This document shows positions 1 through 9,269 of a stretch of 64,000 nt of DNA, one piece after another. The stretch covers positions 1,612,001 through 1,676,000 of the forward strand of contig NZ_AP025476.1 in assembly GCF_024347415.1 (NCBI RefSeq). The letters are read 5' to 3'. Each line of letters opens with the position of its first letter. The first letter of the stretch is position 1. Source of the stretch: Vibrio crassostreae. GTDB taxonomy: Bacteria > Pseudomonadota > Gammaproteobacteria > Enterobacterales > Vibrionaceae. The position numbers were made by a program, and so were the translations under genes. Under the pieces are notes generated by a model that was not told where the DNA came from, ran no database searches, and worked only from the letters and a program-made list of their open reading frames with translations.

Positions 1-141
1 GTAAGCGACTCAATCACTGAGCTGAACACTATCTCGAATGATAATAACGCTTCGGCGCAGCACTGTTTAGTCGAAGTGGATAAAGTCGCTGAGCAAGCAA
101 ACGATATGGACCAAGCGGTCGCGCAGTTTAAGACATCTTAG
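1..141 (+). CDS. Methyl-accepting chemotaxis protein, C-terminal end (partial)
   Basis: The first 46 codons read in frame to a TAG stop. The peptide is an amphipathic helical tail with ISNDNNASA, VAEQANDMDQ and AVAQFKTS, which is the usual end of the cytoplasmic signalling domain of bacterial chemoreceptors. Such proteins sense ligands at the inner membrane and control the CheA kinase. The 5' part, including any ligand-binding domain, lies outside the window, so the stimulus cannot be named. A hairpin terminator follows about 45 bases after the stop. Confidence 0.75.
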   Translation, partial: VSDSITELNTISNDNNASAQHCLVEVDKVAEQANDMDQAVAQFKTS

Positions 142-183
142 AATCAACCTAGTTGCATTAAAGAAGTGCAGCCAAACAACTCA

Positions 184-215
184 AGCGAAAGGCGCGGATT
201 ATCTGCGCTTTTTTG
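184..215 (+). terminator. Rho-independent terminator after the chemoreceptor gene
   Basis: A GC-rich hairpin (GCGC arms around a 9-base loop) is followed by a run of six T, about 45 bases after the chemoreceptor stop codon. Confidence 0.6.
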
Positions 216-320
216 TACCTAATGGATAGGCAAGTTCATGAACAGATAGAAATAAGAATAAGGCATTCCAAAATAGACTTAAGTATCTGTGATATATAAG
301 TAAAATAATGACAGACTATC

Positions 321-348
321 GAATGAATGAATGAATGAATGAACGAAC
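321..348. repeat. Tetranucleotide tandem repeat (GAAT x5, GAAC x2)
   Basis: Five perfect GAAT units are followed by two GAAC units, 50 bases upstream of the next start codon. Such repeats can change copy number by slippage. Here the tract is outside coding sequence, so any effect would be on promoter spacing rather than reading frame. Confidence 0.9.
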
Positions 349-398
349 GTACTGGCGCGTTTCTGACAAACGGTTAAATCTATAGGAAGAGGGATAAC

Positions 399-1394
399 AT
401 GCACTACGACGTATTCAACGGAGACGCAGACGGCATAATCGCGTTGTTACAACTGCGATTAAGTGAGCCAAGAGAGACCGTACTCATTACTGGTGTAAAG
501 CGTGATATTAAGTTGGTCTCTCAAGTTGTTACTCAAATTATGGAACCGGGTAAGCAAGGTGACGTTTCTTCCGTTACCGTTTTAGATGTATCGATGGAAA
601 AAAACCTACCTGCATTACACTCACTGCTAGACGCCAACATCAATGTATTTTATTGCGACCATCATCGAACTGGGGAAATACCGGACTCTAGCCATTTGGA
701 TACTCTGATTGATACCGCGCCAGAGAGTTGCACGAGCTTACTGATTAACCAAAAGCTAAATGGTGCGTATGTGGCCTGGGCAATCGCGGCTGCCTTTGGT
801 GATAATCTAAAAACTGTGGCCGTACAGCTAGCGAATGAAAGTGGATTCGATCAACCTCAAACAGAGTTCTTAGAAGAGTTAGGTATCTTGGTTAACTACA
901 ACGGATATGGCTCGTCATTGAGTGATTTACACTTCACACCCATTGAGCTCTACCAAACTCTTTACCAATACCCGAATCCGTTTGATCTTTTTGATGATAA
1001 AAACTCTGTGTTTTACCGACTACGCGCTGCTTATCAAAATGATCGCCAGCAGCTATCAAACCTTGTTCCTGTTTATGAAAGTGAAGTCGCACGTGTGTTT
1101 GAATTGCCTGGTGAGACTTGGGCAAGGCGCATCAGTGGTGTATTTGGCAATGAAATTGTTAATCAAGATCCAAATCGAGCGCAAGCCGTATTAACGAAAA
1201 ACCAAGATGACGAATCTTATACCGTGAGTTTGCGAGCGCCGTTATCCAATAGGACGGGTGCTGACCAAATTTGCTCAAGCTTTGCAACTGGTGGAGGACG
1301 CAAAGCAGCGGCTGGTATTAATCAACTTAGTGAACTCGACAAGATGAATTTTATTTCTAAAATTGAGACTTATTATTCACCACCTGGCGAGTAA
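399..1394 (+). CDS. DHH-family phosphoesterase-like protein
   Basis: 331 residues. The N-terminus has DADG (residues 9-12), an Asp at about 63 and the CDHH motif (86-89), the metal-binding set of the DHH superfamily. GGGRKAAAG near residues 298-306 matches the DHHA1 nucleotide-binding motif. Members hydrolyse phosphodiesters in small oligonucleotides or cyclic dinucleotides (RecJ, NrnA, GdpP types). This one has no membrane segment or PAS domain and is closest in layout to short cytoplasmic DHH-DHHA1 proteins. The substrate is unknown. An AGGAAGAGGG ribosome site sits 6 bases before the ATG. It stands alone, with a short tetranucleotide repeat in its upstream region. Confidence 0.8.
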   Translation: MHYDVFNGDADGIIALLQLRLSEPRETVLITGVKRDIKLVSQVVTQIMEPGKQGDVSSVTVLDVSMEKNLPALHSLLDANINVFYCDHHRTGEIPDSSHLDTLIDTAPESCTSLLINQKLNGAYVAWAIAAAFGDNLKTVAVQLANESGFDQPQTEFLEELGILVNYNGYGSSLSDLHFTPIELYQTLYQYPNPFDLFDDKNSVFYRLRAAYQNDRQQLSNLVPVYESEVARVFELPGETWARRISGVFGNEIVNQDPNRAQAVLTKNQDDESYTVSLRAPLSNRTGADQICSSFATGGGRKAAAGINQLSELDKMNFISKIETYYSPPGE

Positions 1395-1884
1395 ATAGAC
1401 TAAAAGTTTAAGATTTAACCCGCCAGAAAGCATGCATTATTATCTTAATTTTCAATTTCCGATTTAATTCACTAGCATATTTCTAGTTATTAGTTCTCAT
1501 TGTTTTTAGTGATATCACTCGCAATGTGAAACCTCATAGAGCCAATGGTAACGGAGTGTGCGAGGGTTAATGTTCATTAGTTAGCTAAACATTTTTTCTA
1601 ATTTTATTAATTTAGATATCACTTAATTACCTTGGTGAATTAAGTTGTTTTACTTATTCTCCAGGTAAATGTCTTTTGCTATAAATATCTGCTTTTAACA
1701 TTTTAATTTGAATGAAAAGTCAAAATCATATTGATTCTAATATTCAATCCGTGACTTAAAATCACAAGTTAAATCAAAGGTCATCTTTTCCTATAAATTC
1801 TATTACTTCTCTATAAATATTCATGATTACAATGAATTGGTTCGGTTGTGATTGGCACAGCTGTTAAGTAAGGAAGTGGGACTA
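1395..1884. other. 490-bp AT-rich intergenic region upstream of the chitinase
   Basis: No credible gene on either strand. It is very AT-rich toward its right end. A dyad GTGA-N7-TCAC lies at 1751-1765, about 120 bases before the chitinase start. It resembles a CRP site but has a spacer one base longer than the usual six, so I do not call it CRP. Several TATAAA-like hexamers between 1790 and 1820 could serve as a -10 element. Confidence 0.5.
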
Positions 1885-4074
1885 ATGTTGAAACGTAAAG
1901 CTCTACAATTAGCAGTATCGGTCGGCATGGCGGCCATGTCTGGCGCTGTTTATGCGAATGGTTCAGATATGACGAATCCAGACTCTGGCGTCGTGGTTGG
2001 CTATTGGCATAACTGGTGTGACGGCGGTGGCTACCAAGGTGGTAATGCGCCATGTGTGACGCTGGATGAAGTGAACCCAATGTACAACATCGTGAATGTA
2101 TCATTCATGAAGGTTTACGATGTGGCTGATGGTCGAATCCCAACTTTTAAACTGGACCCAACCATTGGGCTTTCAGAAGAACAATTTATTGACCAAATCT
2201 CTGAACTCAACAAGCAAGGTCGCTCTGTACTGATAGCGCTGGGTGGTGCAGATGCACACGTAGAGCTAGAAACCGGTGATGAAAGAGCCTTTGCTGATGA
2301 GATCATTCGTCTTACGGAGCGCTATGGCTTCGATGGTCTAGATATCGACCTTGAACAAGCCGCGGTAACTGCAGCAAACAACCAAACGGTAATTCCTGAT
2401 GCACTTAAGCTAGTGAAAGATCACTACCGTGCTGAAGGCAAAAACTTCCTTATTACTATGGCGCCTGAGTTCCCTTATCTAACGACGGGCGGTAAGTACG
2501 TTCCCTACATCGACAACCTAGAAGGTTACTACGACTGGATTAACCCGCAGTTTTACAACCAAGGTGGCGACGGCATCTGGGTTGAAGGTGTCGGTTGGAT
2601 CGCTCAAAACAATGATGCGCTAAAAGAAGAGTTCATCTACTACATTTCTGATTCTCTAATCAACGGTACGCGTGGCTTCCACAAGATCCCACACGACAAA
2701 CTTGTGTTTGGTATCCCTTCAAGTATCGATGCAGCAGCAACCGGTTTTGTTCAAGAGCCACAAGATTTGTACGACGCGTTCGATAGCCTAACGGCGCAAG
2801 GTCAGCCTTTGCGTGGTGTGATGACGTGGTCTATCAACTGGGACATGGGCACTAACAAGAACGGTCAGCAATACAACGAACAGTTTATTAAAGACTACGG
2901 CCCGTTTGTTCATGGTCAAGTGACACCCCCACCAGTTGAAGGTGAACCCGTACTGAAAGGTGTTGAGAACTCGCGCATTCTGCATGGAACGGCTTTCGAC
3001 CCAATGGAAGGCGTAACGGCAACAGATAAAGAAGATGGCGACTTAACATCATCAATTGATGTTGAAGGTTACGTTGAAACCAGTGTTATCGGTACTTATG
3101 TTCTAACCTACCGAGTAAAAGATAGCGATAACAACGAAACCACTAAAGCAAGAACGGTAGAAGTTTACAGCCAGAAACCAGTCTTCGATGGCGTATCTGA
3201 TACTACTGTTGTGCTAGGTAACGCATTTGACCCAATGGCGGGTGTGACTGCCAATGATGCTGAAGATGGTGACCTAACGAGTTCTATTACACACACGGGC
3301 AGTGTCGATGTGAATGAAATGGGCAACTACACGCTTGTATATAGTGTTACTGACAGTGCACATCAAACTATCACTGCTGAACGTAAAGTGTCTGTGACTG
3401 ATGGTTCTAACTGTGCAGCAGCATGGGATGCTGACACCGTTTATGTTGAAGGTGACCAAGTGTCACACGACGGCGCAACGTGGGGTGCGGGTTGGTATAC
3501 TCGTGGCGAAGAGCCGGGAACAACAGGTGAATGGGGCGTTTGGAAAAAAGCGTCAGACAGTTCATGTGGTGGCAACCCAGACCCAGGCGGCGATCTAGAG
3601 CTAAACGTAACTGGCCTTCAGTCTGAATACATTCTAGATAATGGCAATGTACATTTAGAGTTCACACTAACGTCAAATGAAGCACTTGATGTCACTGCAA
3701 TGGTAATCAATAACGCAGGCACTGTTGTTGAACAGACAAAAGTGAATCTGACTGATAATCGTACCGTTACCATGGATTTGTACGACGTAGCAGAAGGTCA
3801 GTATAAACTTGAAGTGGTTGGTACTGCGAAAGACGGCGAAATGGTGATGGTAGATAACTCGTTCTCGGTAAAAGAAGAGGGCGGTACAACACCACCTCCA
3901 GGTGATTACCCTCCGTATGAAGCCGGAACGAATTACGAAGCGGGCGATATTGTAGTAGGCAGCGATAATGGCTTATACGAATGTAAGCCTTGGCCATACA
4001 CAGCATGGTGCGCAAGCGCATCTTACGCTCCAGCAGACAGTCAATATTGGCAAGATGCTTGGACAAAGCTTTAG
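1885..4074 (+). CDS. Secreted multi-domain GH18 chitinase
   Basis: 729 residues from the ATG at 1885, chosen because AAGGAAG lies 8 bases upstream and a clear signal peptide (LKRK, then a hydrophobic stretch ending VYA) follows. The GH18 catalytic motif DGLDIDLE is at residues 150-157, with Glu157 as the predicted acid/base. Downstream are two Ig-like (DUF5011-type) repeats sharing AFDPM and EDGDLTSSI, a CBM5/12-type chitin-binding module (CAAAWDADTVYVEGDQV), a beta-rich module of about 95 residues, and a last Trp/Cys-rich binding module at the C-terminus. It should hydrolyse extracellular chitin. A strong terminator follows, so it is probably transcribed alone. Confidence 0.92.
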   Translation: MLKRKALQLAVSVGMAAMSGAVYANGSDMTNPDSGVVVGYWHNWCDGGGYQGGNAPCVTLDEVNPMYNIVNVSFMKVYDVADGRIPTFKLDPTIGLSEEQFIDQISELNKQGRSVLIALGGADAHVELETGDERAFADEIIRLTERYGFDGLDIDLEQAAVTAANNQTVIPDALKLVKDHYRAEGKNFLITMAPEFPYLTTGGKYVPYIDNLEGYYDWINPQFYNQGGDGIWVEGVGWIAQNNDALKEEFIYYISDSLINGTRGFHKIPHDKLVFGIPSSIDAAATGFVQEPQDLYDAFDSLTAQGQPLRGVMTWSINWDMGTNKNGQQYNEQFIKDYGPFVHGQVTPPPVEGEPVLKGVENSRILHGTAFDPMEGVTATDKEDGDLTSSIDVEGYVETSVIGTYVLTYRVKDSDNNETTKARTVEVYSQKPVFDGVSDTTVVLGNAFDPMAGVTANDAEDGDLTSSITHTGSVDVNEMGNYTLVYSVTDSAHQTITAERKVSVTDGSNCAAAWDADTVYVEGDQVSHDGATWGAGWYTRGEEPGTTGEWGVWKKASDSSCGGNPDPGGDLELNVTGLQSEYILDNGNVHLEFTLTSNEALDVTAMVINNAGTVVEQTKVNLTDNRTVTMDLYDVAEGQYKLEVVGTAKDGEMVMVDNSFSVKEEGGTTPPPGDYPPYEAGTNYEAGDIVVGSDNGLYECKPWPYTAWCASASYAPADSQYWQDAWTKL

Positions 4075-4112
4075 TCTTGTAGCTCAACGCTAGCAATATA
4101 AAGTAGACGATC

Positions 4113-4142
4113 AAAGAGAGGCCATTGTGCCTCTCTTTTTTT
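4113..4142 (+). terminator. Rho-independent terminator of the chitinase gene
   Basis: Perfect stem AGAGAGGC/GCCTCTCT with a short loop, followed by seven T. Confidence 0.85.
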
Positions 4143-4303
4143 GTTTAATGCTTTTTCACTGAGAACTTCAAAACCTTACCTAATCTTAAACTCGGCTCTG
4201 CATATTGCTCTAGATCAAAATAAGAGTGATTATCAATTGTATTACTTGTTAGTAAGTTGCACTATGCGCTCATTGAATTTTCTATATTATTAATATTTGC
4301 AAA

Positions 4304-5224
4304 ATGAATCTTGCTCAAGTCGACCTCAATCTACTCGTTATTCTTAAACACCTTCTTGAAGAGAAGCACGTTTCCAACACGGCATTGGCACTGGATATGA
4401 GCCAACCTACGGTGAGCCGATCACTTCAAAAACTGCGTACCGTTTTCAATGATGACCTATTGGTGCGAGCGGCTTACGGCTATGAGCTAACACCAAAAGC
4501 AGAAGCCATTAAGCAAGACCTCAATTCTGTCCTTACACGCTTAGAAAAGTTGGTTCATGGCGATGTGTTCGAACCACAAACGAGTGACAGTACTGTTCGT
4601 TTCTTCGGTTTGGTTCCTCAGGTTTCGCATTTATTGCCAAAGGTAGTGGCGGAGATCCGCAAGCAAGCGCCAAACATGGTCGTTGATATCGATTCTATTC
4701 CGAAACGACATTTCGAACCTTTGTTGTCGGGGGATGCGCATTTTGTATTGTCGACCCATGAACCTTTAAGTTCAGAGCAAAACTTGTATCGAATGTTCGT
4801 GATAAGCCGTGATTACCGTTTATTGATGAGCAAAGACCATCCGTTGGCAGATAAAGAGATCACAGTTGATGACCTGTTGAATAGTCAACTTGGTCAAATC
4901 TCACTGCAAGGGGATAAGAAGCTCTCGATCGAAAGTCGATTTAAAGATCTTGGCTTAATTGATAAGCAACGCCAGTTGTCCATTCCAATTCAGCTTTCCA
5001 ATTTTAACGTTGCACCGGATATGGCTGAAGCAACCGACATCATTTTCCATTTACCGACACCTTTTGCTCAACAAGCCGCTAAGCAAAGAGATCTTGTTTG
5101 TAAACGAGTGCCTAAAGCGTTGCGCCACCCATCAGAAGATGTCTACTTATACTGGCATAAGCGCTTTCATAACGACCCTATGTGTCGCTGGGTTCGCAAT
5201 ATATTTAAAGAGCTCTATACATAA
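4304..5224 (+). CDS. LysR-family transcriptional regulator
   Basis: 306 residues, the usual length for the family. The N-terminal 65 residues form the winged helix-turn-helix (DLNLLVILKHLLEEKHVSN, then the SQPTVSRSLQKLR recognition region). The rest is the two-lobed co-inducer domain. It lies between the chitinase terminator and a TonB-dependent receptor on the same strand, with about 180 bases to the receptor start. LysR regulators often act on a neighbour, so the receptor is a plausible target, but it does not resemble IrgB as I remember it. The inducer is unknown. Confidence 0.88.
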   Translation: MNLAQVDLNLLVILKHLLEEKHVSNTALALDMSQPTVSRSLQKLRTVFNDDLLVRAAYGYELTPKAEAIKQDLNSVLTRLEKLVHGDVFEPQTSDSTVRFFGLVPQVSHLLPKVVAEIRKQAPNMVVDIDSIPKRHFEPLLSGDAHFVLSTHEPLSSEQNLYRMFVISRDYRLLMSKDHPLADKEITVDDLLNSQLGQISLQGDKKLSIESRFKDLGLIDKQRQLSIPIQLSNFNVAPDMAEATDIIFHLPTPFAQQAAKQRDLVCKRVPKALRHPSEDVYLYWHKRFHNDPMCRWVRNIFKELYT

Positions 5225-5364
5225 CTTCCATCCACAAGGTGAATGGAAGTTATAGGTACTTATCGAATTGAATATAGATCTCTTTTGTTATTTGAATGGT
5301 GAATAGCGAGAATCGATTTTTGGTATGAAACTTTCGTTGATAAGAATGGTGACCGGTTGTTTAA

Positions 5365-5379
5365 TGCAAACCATTATCA
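5365..5379. promoter_or_regulatory. Candidate Fur box upstream of the TonB-dependent receptor
   Basis: The 15-mer TGCAAACCATTATCA fits the 7-1-7 Fur pattern with a perfect right half (ATTATCA) and a weaker left half. It lies within a larger imperfect dyad TAATG-N11-CATTA, 29 bases before the chosen start. Iron repression of the receptor would fit its likely siderophore role. Confidence 0.55.
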
Positions 5380-5407
5380 TTACCAATCACATATAAGAAT
5401 AAATATC

Positions 5408-7438
5408 ATGTCTGAGAGATCTCTTTTGATTCGCAAACCCCTTTCGATCGCAGTCGCTGTTATTTGTACCTCGCTTTCAGCTAACGTGTTAGCGCAGGAA
5501 GAAGCGCAAGCAACAGATGAGCAAATGGTAGTTACGGCAACTCGTACCGAAATGGCACTAAAACAAGCGCCAGCTTCAATGTCGGTTATCACTGCACAAG
5601 ACATTGAAGACAGCCCTGGTATTACCTTGGCTGACATCGTTGCTGAATCAACCAGTGTTGAGTCTGACTTCGATAGCACACGAGCTGGTCGTCAGATGAT
5701 CTCTATTCGTGGTATGGATTCTGATTATACGCTTATCATGGTAAATGGCCGTCGTCTCAGCTCGGCAAGTGCCATCATCCGTGGTAATGACTTCGACCTT
5801 TCTACTATCCCTGCTGATTCCATCGAACGTGTTGAAATCATCCGTGGCCCAATGTCTGCACTTTATGGTTCAGATGGTATGGGCGGTACAATCAACATCA
5901 TCACTAAGGCTCCGGAAAACGATTGGAGCTCTACATTGAGTATGGACACTTCATCGCCGCTTGATGGTGATGGGGGCGAAGAGTACTCAATGGGCTTCAC
6001 AACGTCTGGTGCATTGATTGAAGATGAGTTGTTCGCTCGACTTTCTGTTAATCAAACAAGCCGTAATGCATGGCAACCATATTCTGGTACACACAGTTCT
6101 GGCTACGACCGTTCAGACGTAACAGCTCTAGAAGAACGCGACACGCTAAGCATGCTTGCAAGCCTGACATGGCACATGACAGATAACCAAACCATCGATT
6201 TTGATTTTGGTTACAGCGATGACGAACGTGAATCAGCGGCAGAAAGTGCGAAATCGGTTATTGAGTCAGACACTCGTGTCGTGCGTCACAGCCAAGCAAT
6301 TACACACAGTGGTTTCTGGAGCTGGGGTGATACTCAAGTTCGTTATTCGCGCGAGAACGTGACTGATAACGATGCAGCCGATCTAGGCAATAACTTCAGC
6401 AGCGATATCGAAGAGCTCACTCAAATTGTTGAAGCATCTGCTACCACTTACCTTGGTGACAGCCACACGCTGACATTTGGAATGGACTACCAGTTAAGTG
6501 AACTAACTAACAAAGAAAACCTATCGAGCGGAACGTCGGAAGCATATCAAGGCGCATTGTTTGTGCAAGACCAATGGGTCATGACAGACAGCCTAACCGC
6601 AACGTTCGGTGGTCGTTTGGATAAACACGAACTGTACGGCGAAGAGTTCAGCCCACGTGTGTACTTGGTTCACCAAACAACGAACGACCTAATCATTAAA
6701 GGTGGTGTAGGCAAGGCATTCAAGGCCCCAACATTGACTCAAAACCAATCTGACTACACAGTTTCAAGCTGCAAGGGTGGTTGTGCGTTGGTGGGTAATG
6801 AAGATCTAAATCCAGAGACAAGCATTAACTACGAACTTGCGACGGTATACACACAGCCACGTTGGAATGTAGAAGCGGCGTTATTCCGCAATGAGATTAA
6901 TGACCTTATCGAAAGAACACAAGGTTACTGCCCGCAAGGTGGTGATTGGAACGAAAGTGCTCTTCAATGTGAAAACCCTGACGGTACACCAACGGGAGAT
7001 TTGGGCGCGAAGACGTACCAAAACGTGTCTGAAGCTATCATTCAAGGTGTTGAGCTTGGCGGTATGTACCAAATCTCTGACGAGTGGGCCGTTTCTGGTA
7101 ACTACACTTACCTAGATACAGAAGACAAGTCGACAGGTGAAGAGCTACTTGAGCGTTACAAGCATTCAGGCTTTGTGAAACTTAACTGGAACCCAACTTA
7201 CGATCTAAGCACTTTCGTGAGTGCACGTTACCGTGGCGAGCGCCAGATTGACAGCGACCTAACGCAAGACGCTTACACAACATTGAACATCGGTACGGTT
7301 TACAATGTGAATGACTCAGTACGACTACGTGCAGGTATCTCAAACCTAACGGATGAGTCAGTATCAGATGAGTTAGAGTACATTGGTTATGTTGAAGAGC
7401 CACGTACCTACTACATAGGTATGACCGCTGACTTCTAA
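5408..7438 (+). CDS. TonB-dependent outer-membrane receptor (siderophore type, CirA/IrgA-like)
   Basis: 676 residues from the ATG at 5408. This start is preferred to an upstream TTG because a signal peptide (LLIRKPLSIAVAVI to VLAQ) follows directly. A TonB box-like EQMVVTATRTE precedes the plug domain (VSVI-like entry, RGMDSDYTLIMVNGRR, VEIIRGPMSALYGSDGMGG). The remainder is a 22-strand barrel ending in Phe (YYIGMTADF). A loop with two Cys pairs (CKGGC; CPQGG to QCENP) lies in the middle. Such receptors import ferric siderophores using TonB energy. The ligand cannot be named from sequence; a catechol siderophore is a reasonable guess from family similarity. Confidence 0.88.
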   Translation: MSERSLLIRKPLSIAVAVICTSLSANVLAQEEAQATDEQMVVTATRTEMALKQAPASMSVITAQDIEDSPGITLADIVAESTSVESDFDSTRAGRQMISIRGMDSDYTLIMVNGRRLSSASAIIRGNDFDLSTIPADSIERVEIIRGPMSALYGSDGMGGTINIITKAPENDWSSTLSMDTSSPLDGDGGEEYSMGFTTSGALIEDELFARLSVNQTSRNAWQPYSGTHSSGYDRSDVTALEERDTLSMLASLTWHMTDNQTIDFDFGYSDDERESAAESAKSVIESDTRVVRHSQAITHSGFWSWGDTQVRYSRENVTDNDAADLGNNFSSDIEELTQIVEASATTYLGDSHTLTFGMDYQLSELTNKENLSSGTSEAYQGALFVQDQWVMTDSLTATFGGRLDKHELYGEEFSPRVYLVHQTTNDLIIKGGVGKAFKAPTLTQNQSDYTVSSCKGGCALVGNEDLNPETSINYELATVYTQPRWNVEAALFRNEINDLIERTQGYCPQGGDWNESALQCENPDGTPTGDLGAKTYQNVSEAIIQGVELGGMYQISDEWAVSGNYTYLDTEDKSTGEELLERYKHSGFVKLNWNPTYDLSTFVSARYRGERQIDSDLTQDAYTTLNIGTVYNVNDSVRLRAGISNLTDESVSDELEYIGYVEEPRTYYIGMTADF

Positions 7439-7478
7439 TCAATCTGTGTTTGATTCGGTAGGTAGATACATATAAAAC

Positions 7479-7517
7479 AAAGAACCCACATGACTTAACG
7501 TCGTGTGGGTTCTTTTG
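7479..7517. terminator. Bidirectional terminator between convergent genes
   Basis: AAGAACCCACA pairs with TGTGGGTTCTT around a 13-base loop. T-rich tracts on both strands suit both the receptor gene and the convergent methyltransferase gene. Confidence 0.8.
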
Positions 7518-7560
7518 ATTTGGGCGCTCGTAATTGAGTGCACATAGGTATCGAAGAGTG

Positions 7561-8304
7561 TTAGATTTTTACACAAGTGACAAGAGCATTGCCGGACTGA
7601 GTATCCCAAGGAATCAGCTTGTCGTAATCGTGCTCGAAGATATTAACCTCAAAGTATGGCTTCAATATCTCGATTAACTCCTTAAACGAGAATGCCACCA
7701 TCGGGTGTTCATCATTCCAAACTTGAGTTTCACCTGCAGTCGTTTTTTCGATACTAAGCATTAGCGCTTGCTTATCACCCTCACCAGAGTAATACCAACC
7801 CGATCGGAAGGTAAAATCATCTTGTTCTTGGTTTGTGGTGTGTCGAACAAACAGATCATTGCTGATCTTATCTTTATCGACAACGTTAAAGCAGAACACA
7901 CCGCCTTGTTTTAGCGCTTTGTGAACGCTAGCAATGCACTCTTTTAACTTCTCGATGCCATCGTTGTAGTGGATCGAATACAAGAAACAAGTAATAAGGT
8001 CGAACGGCTCAGAGACTTCAAAATTACTCATGTTCTGCACAGAAAAGCTAGCTTCAGGGCAGCGTAGTTGAGCGATATCTAACATGGGTTGGTTTAAGTC
8101 AAGCCCGTTACTTTGATAACCATAATCAATAAAGTGACGAACGTGTGGTCCAGTACCACAACCGAGGTCTAGGTGAGTTTTTCCTTCATTTCCAAAAATC
8201 TGATGTAGCCTACGAACGCAGTGACTTTGCGCTTGGTAGTCAATATCAACACACATTAAATCATAGTAACCAGATAGGTCGGTATAGAGCGCGTTGGCGG
8301 ACAT
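7561..8304 (-). CDS. Class I SAM-dependent methyltransferase
   Basis: 247 residues from the internal Met at 8304. I prefer this to the Met five codons upstream because GCAGG lies just before it and the conserved block (ALYTDLSGYYDLM) starts there. Motif I is LDLGCGTGPHVRHF, followed by the acidic NGLDLN that ends strand 2 and a motif IV-like FDLITCFLYSIHY. The fold is the small-molecule methyltransferase type. The methyl acceptor is unknown. It is transcribed alone, convergent with the receptor gene. Confidence 0.82.
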   Translation of the reverse strand: MSANALYTDLSGYYDLMCVDIDYQAQSHCVRRLHQIFGNEGKTHLDLGCGTGPHVRHFIDYGYQSNGLDLNQPMLDIAQLRCPEASFSVQNMSNFEVSEPFDLITCFLYSIHYNDGIEKLKECIASVHKALKQGGVFCFNVVDKDKISNDLFVRHTTNQEQDDFTFRSGWYYSGEGDKQALMLSIEKTTAGETQVWNDEHPMVAFSFKELIEILKPYFEVNIFEHDYDKLIPWDTQSGNALVTCVKI

Positions 8305-8748
8305 GTTTGCCTGCAGCATTTGCTGAAAAAATTGGGGTGGCGCATCATATATCGAAATTGGAAAATCGCAATCAAATATTAGATCAATGAAAGCGTTTTA
8401 TTTTCTAACTTATGGTCGTTTTAAATGGGACCGATTAAAGGGACGTTTAAGCTGCCAACAACATCAGTACGCGTGTCATCGCTATTCCCTTTGCTCTGAC
8501 TACTTATTCGTTAACTGAAATAGGTTTTTCTCCCTCGATGTTGCGACCCCAAGGGCTTTGGGAGCGCTTTATGACGAGACTAGATTGGAAAATTATGGTA
8601 TCTAGGTAAACTAAGTGTGACATTTACAATTTTATGATAAATCAGTAATTTTACTGGTTTTAACCCAGTTCTTGAAAAGGAAACAATTCAGGAAAGTAGG
8701 TCCGTAATTAAAGCTAAATAAGCGAGCTAAACAAGGAAAGTTAAGACA
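8305..8748. other. 444-bp divergent intergenic region
   Basis: No convincing gene. It must hold promoters for the minus-strand methyltransferase and the plus-strand GNAT-LysE pair. A hairpin CCCAA-N5-TTGGG occurs at 8548-8562. A perfect palindrome CAGTAATTTTACTG-like element (arms CAGTAA/TTACTG) is at 8643-8656, 93 bases before the GNAT start, and could be an operator; no regulator is evident. Confidence 0.45.
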
Positions 8749-9255
8749 ATGGAATCAGCACCAAACGCAAAGGACTCTGTGGAAATCGGCACTTCAATAA
8801 TCATCAAGCTTGATGATTTATCGGGTGGGGAAGTAATAGGCTTACTAGAAGAGCACCTCGCTGATATGTACGCAACATCACCACCCGAAAGCGTTCATGC
8901 CCTGGATCTGGATGGGCTCAAGTCGCCAGAGATTACCTTTTTTAGTGCTTGGAAAGACAGTCAATTGCTTGGATGTGTCGCGATTAAAGAGCTTGATACC
9001 CAACACGCTGAACTCAAATCGATGAGAACCTCACAGTTTGCTCGAAAGTCAGGTGTTGCTAGCCAACTTTTACAACATGTATTGGATACCGCAGCCATTC
9101 GCAAGTATCAAACAATCAGTTTAGAGACAGGTTCAGAAGACTACTTTAAGGCAGCGCGTAACCTGTATGAAAAGTTTGGCTTTGGATACTGTGAACCATT
9201 TGCAGATTATATATTGGACCCGCACAGCCAGTTTATGAGTATTGAGTTGCGTTAA
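8749..9255 (+). CDS. GNAT-family N-acetyltransferase
   Basis: 168 residues. The acetyl-CoA loop is RKSGVASQLLQHV (motif A), preceded by strand 4 (AELKSMRTS) and followed by YEKFGFGYCEPF, the motif B region. The form resembles small cytoplasmic GNATs of the YedL/PhnO kind. It ends 14 bases before a LysE-type exporter gene and is probably cotranscribed with it, so the substrate could be an amino acid or amine, but this is inference only. Confidence 0.85.
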   Translation: MESAPNAKDSVEIGTSIIIKLDDLSGGEVIGLLEEHLADMYATSPPESVHALDLDGLKSPEITFFSAWKDSQLLGCVAIKELDTQHAELKSMRTSQFARKSGVASQLLQHVLDTAAIRKYQTISLETGSEDYFKAARNLYEKFGFGYCEPFADYILDPHSQFMSIELR

Positions 9256-9269
9256 GAGGATAGCCTTAG

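Noticed and set aside
1751-1765. CRP-like dyad upstream of the chitinase
   Set aside because: The spacer is seven, not six, bases, so it is mentioned only as a dyad within the intergenic region.
4225-4240. Possible Fur box (TGATTATCA) upstream of the LysR gene
   Set aside because: Only one half matches; the left half is poor. Not strong enough to list.
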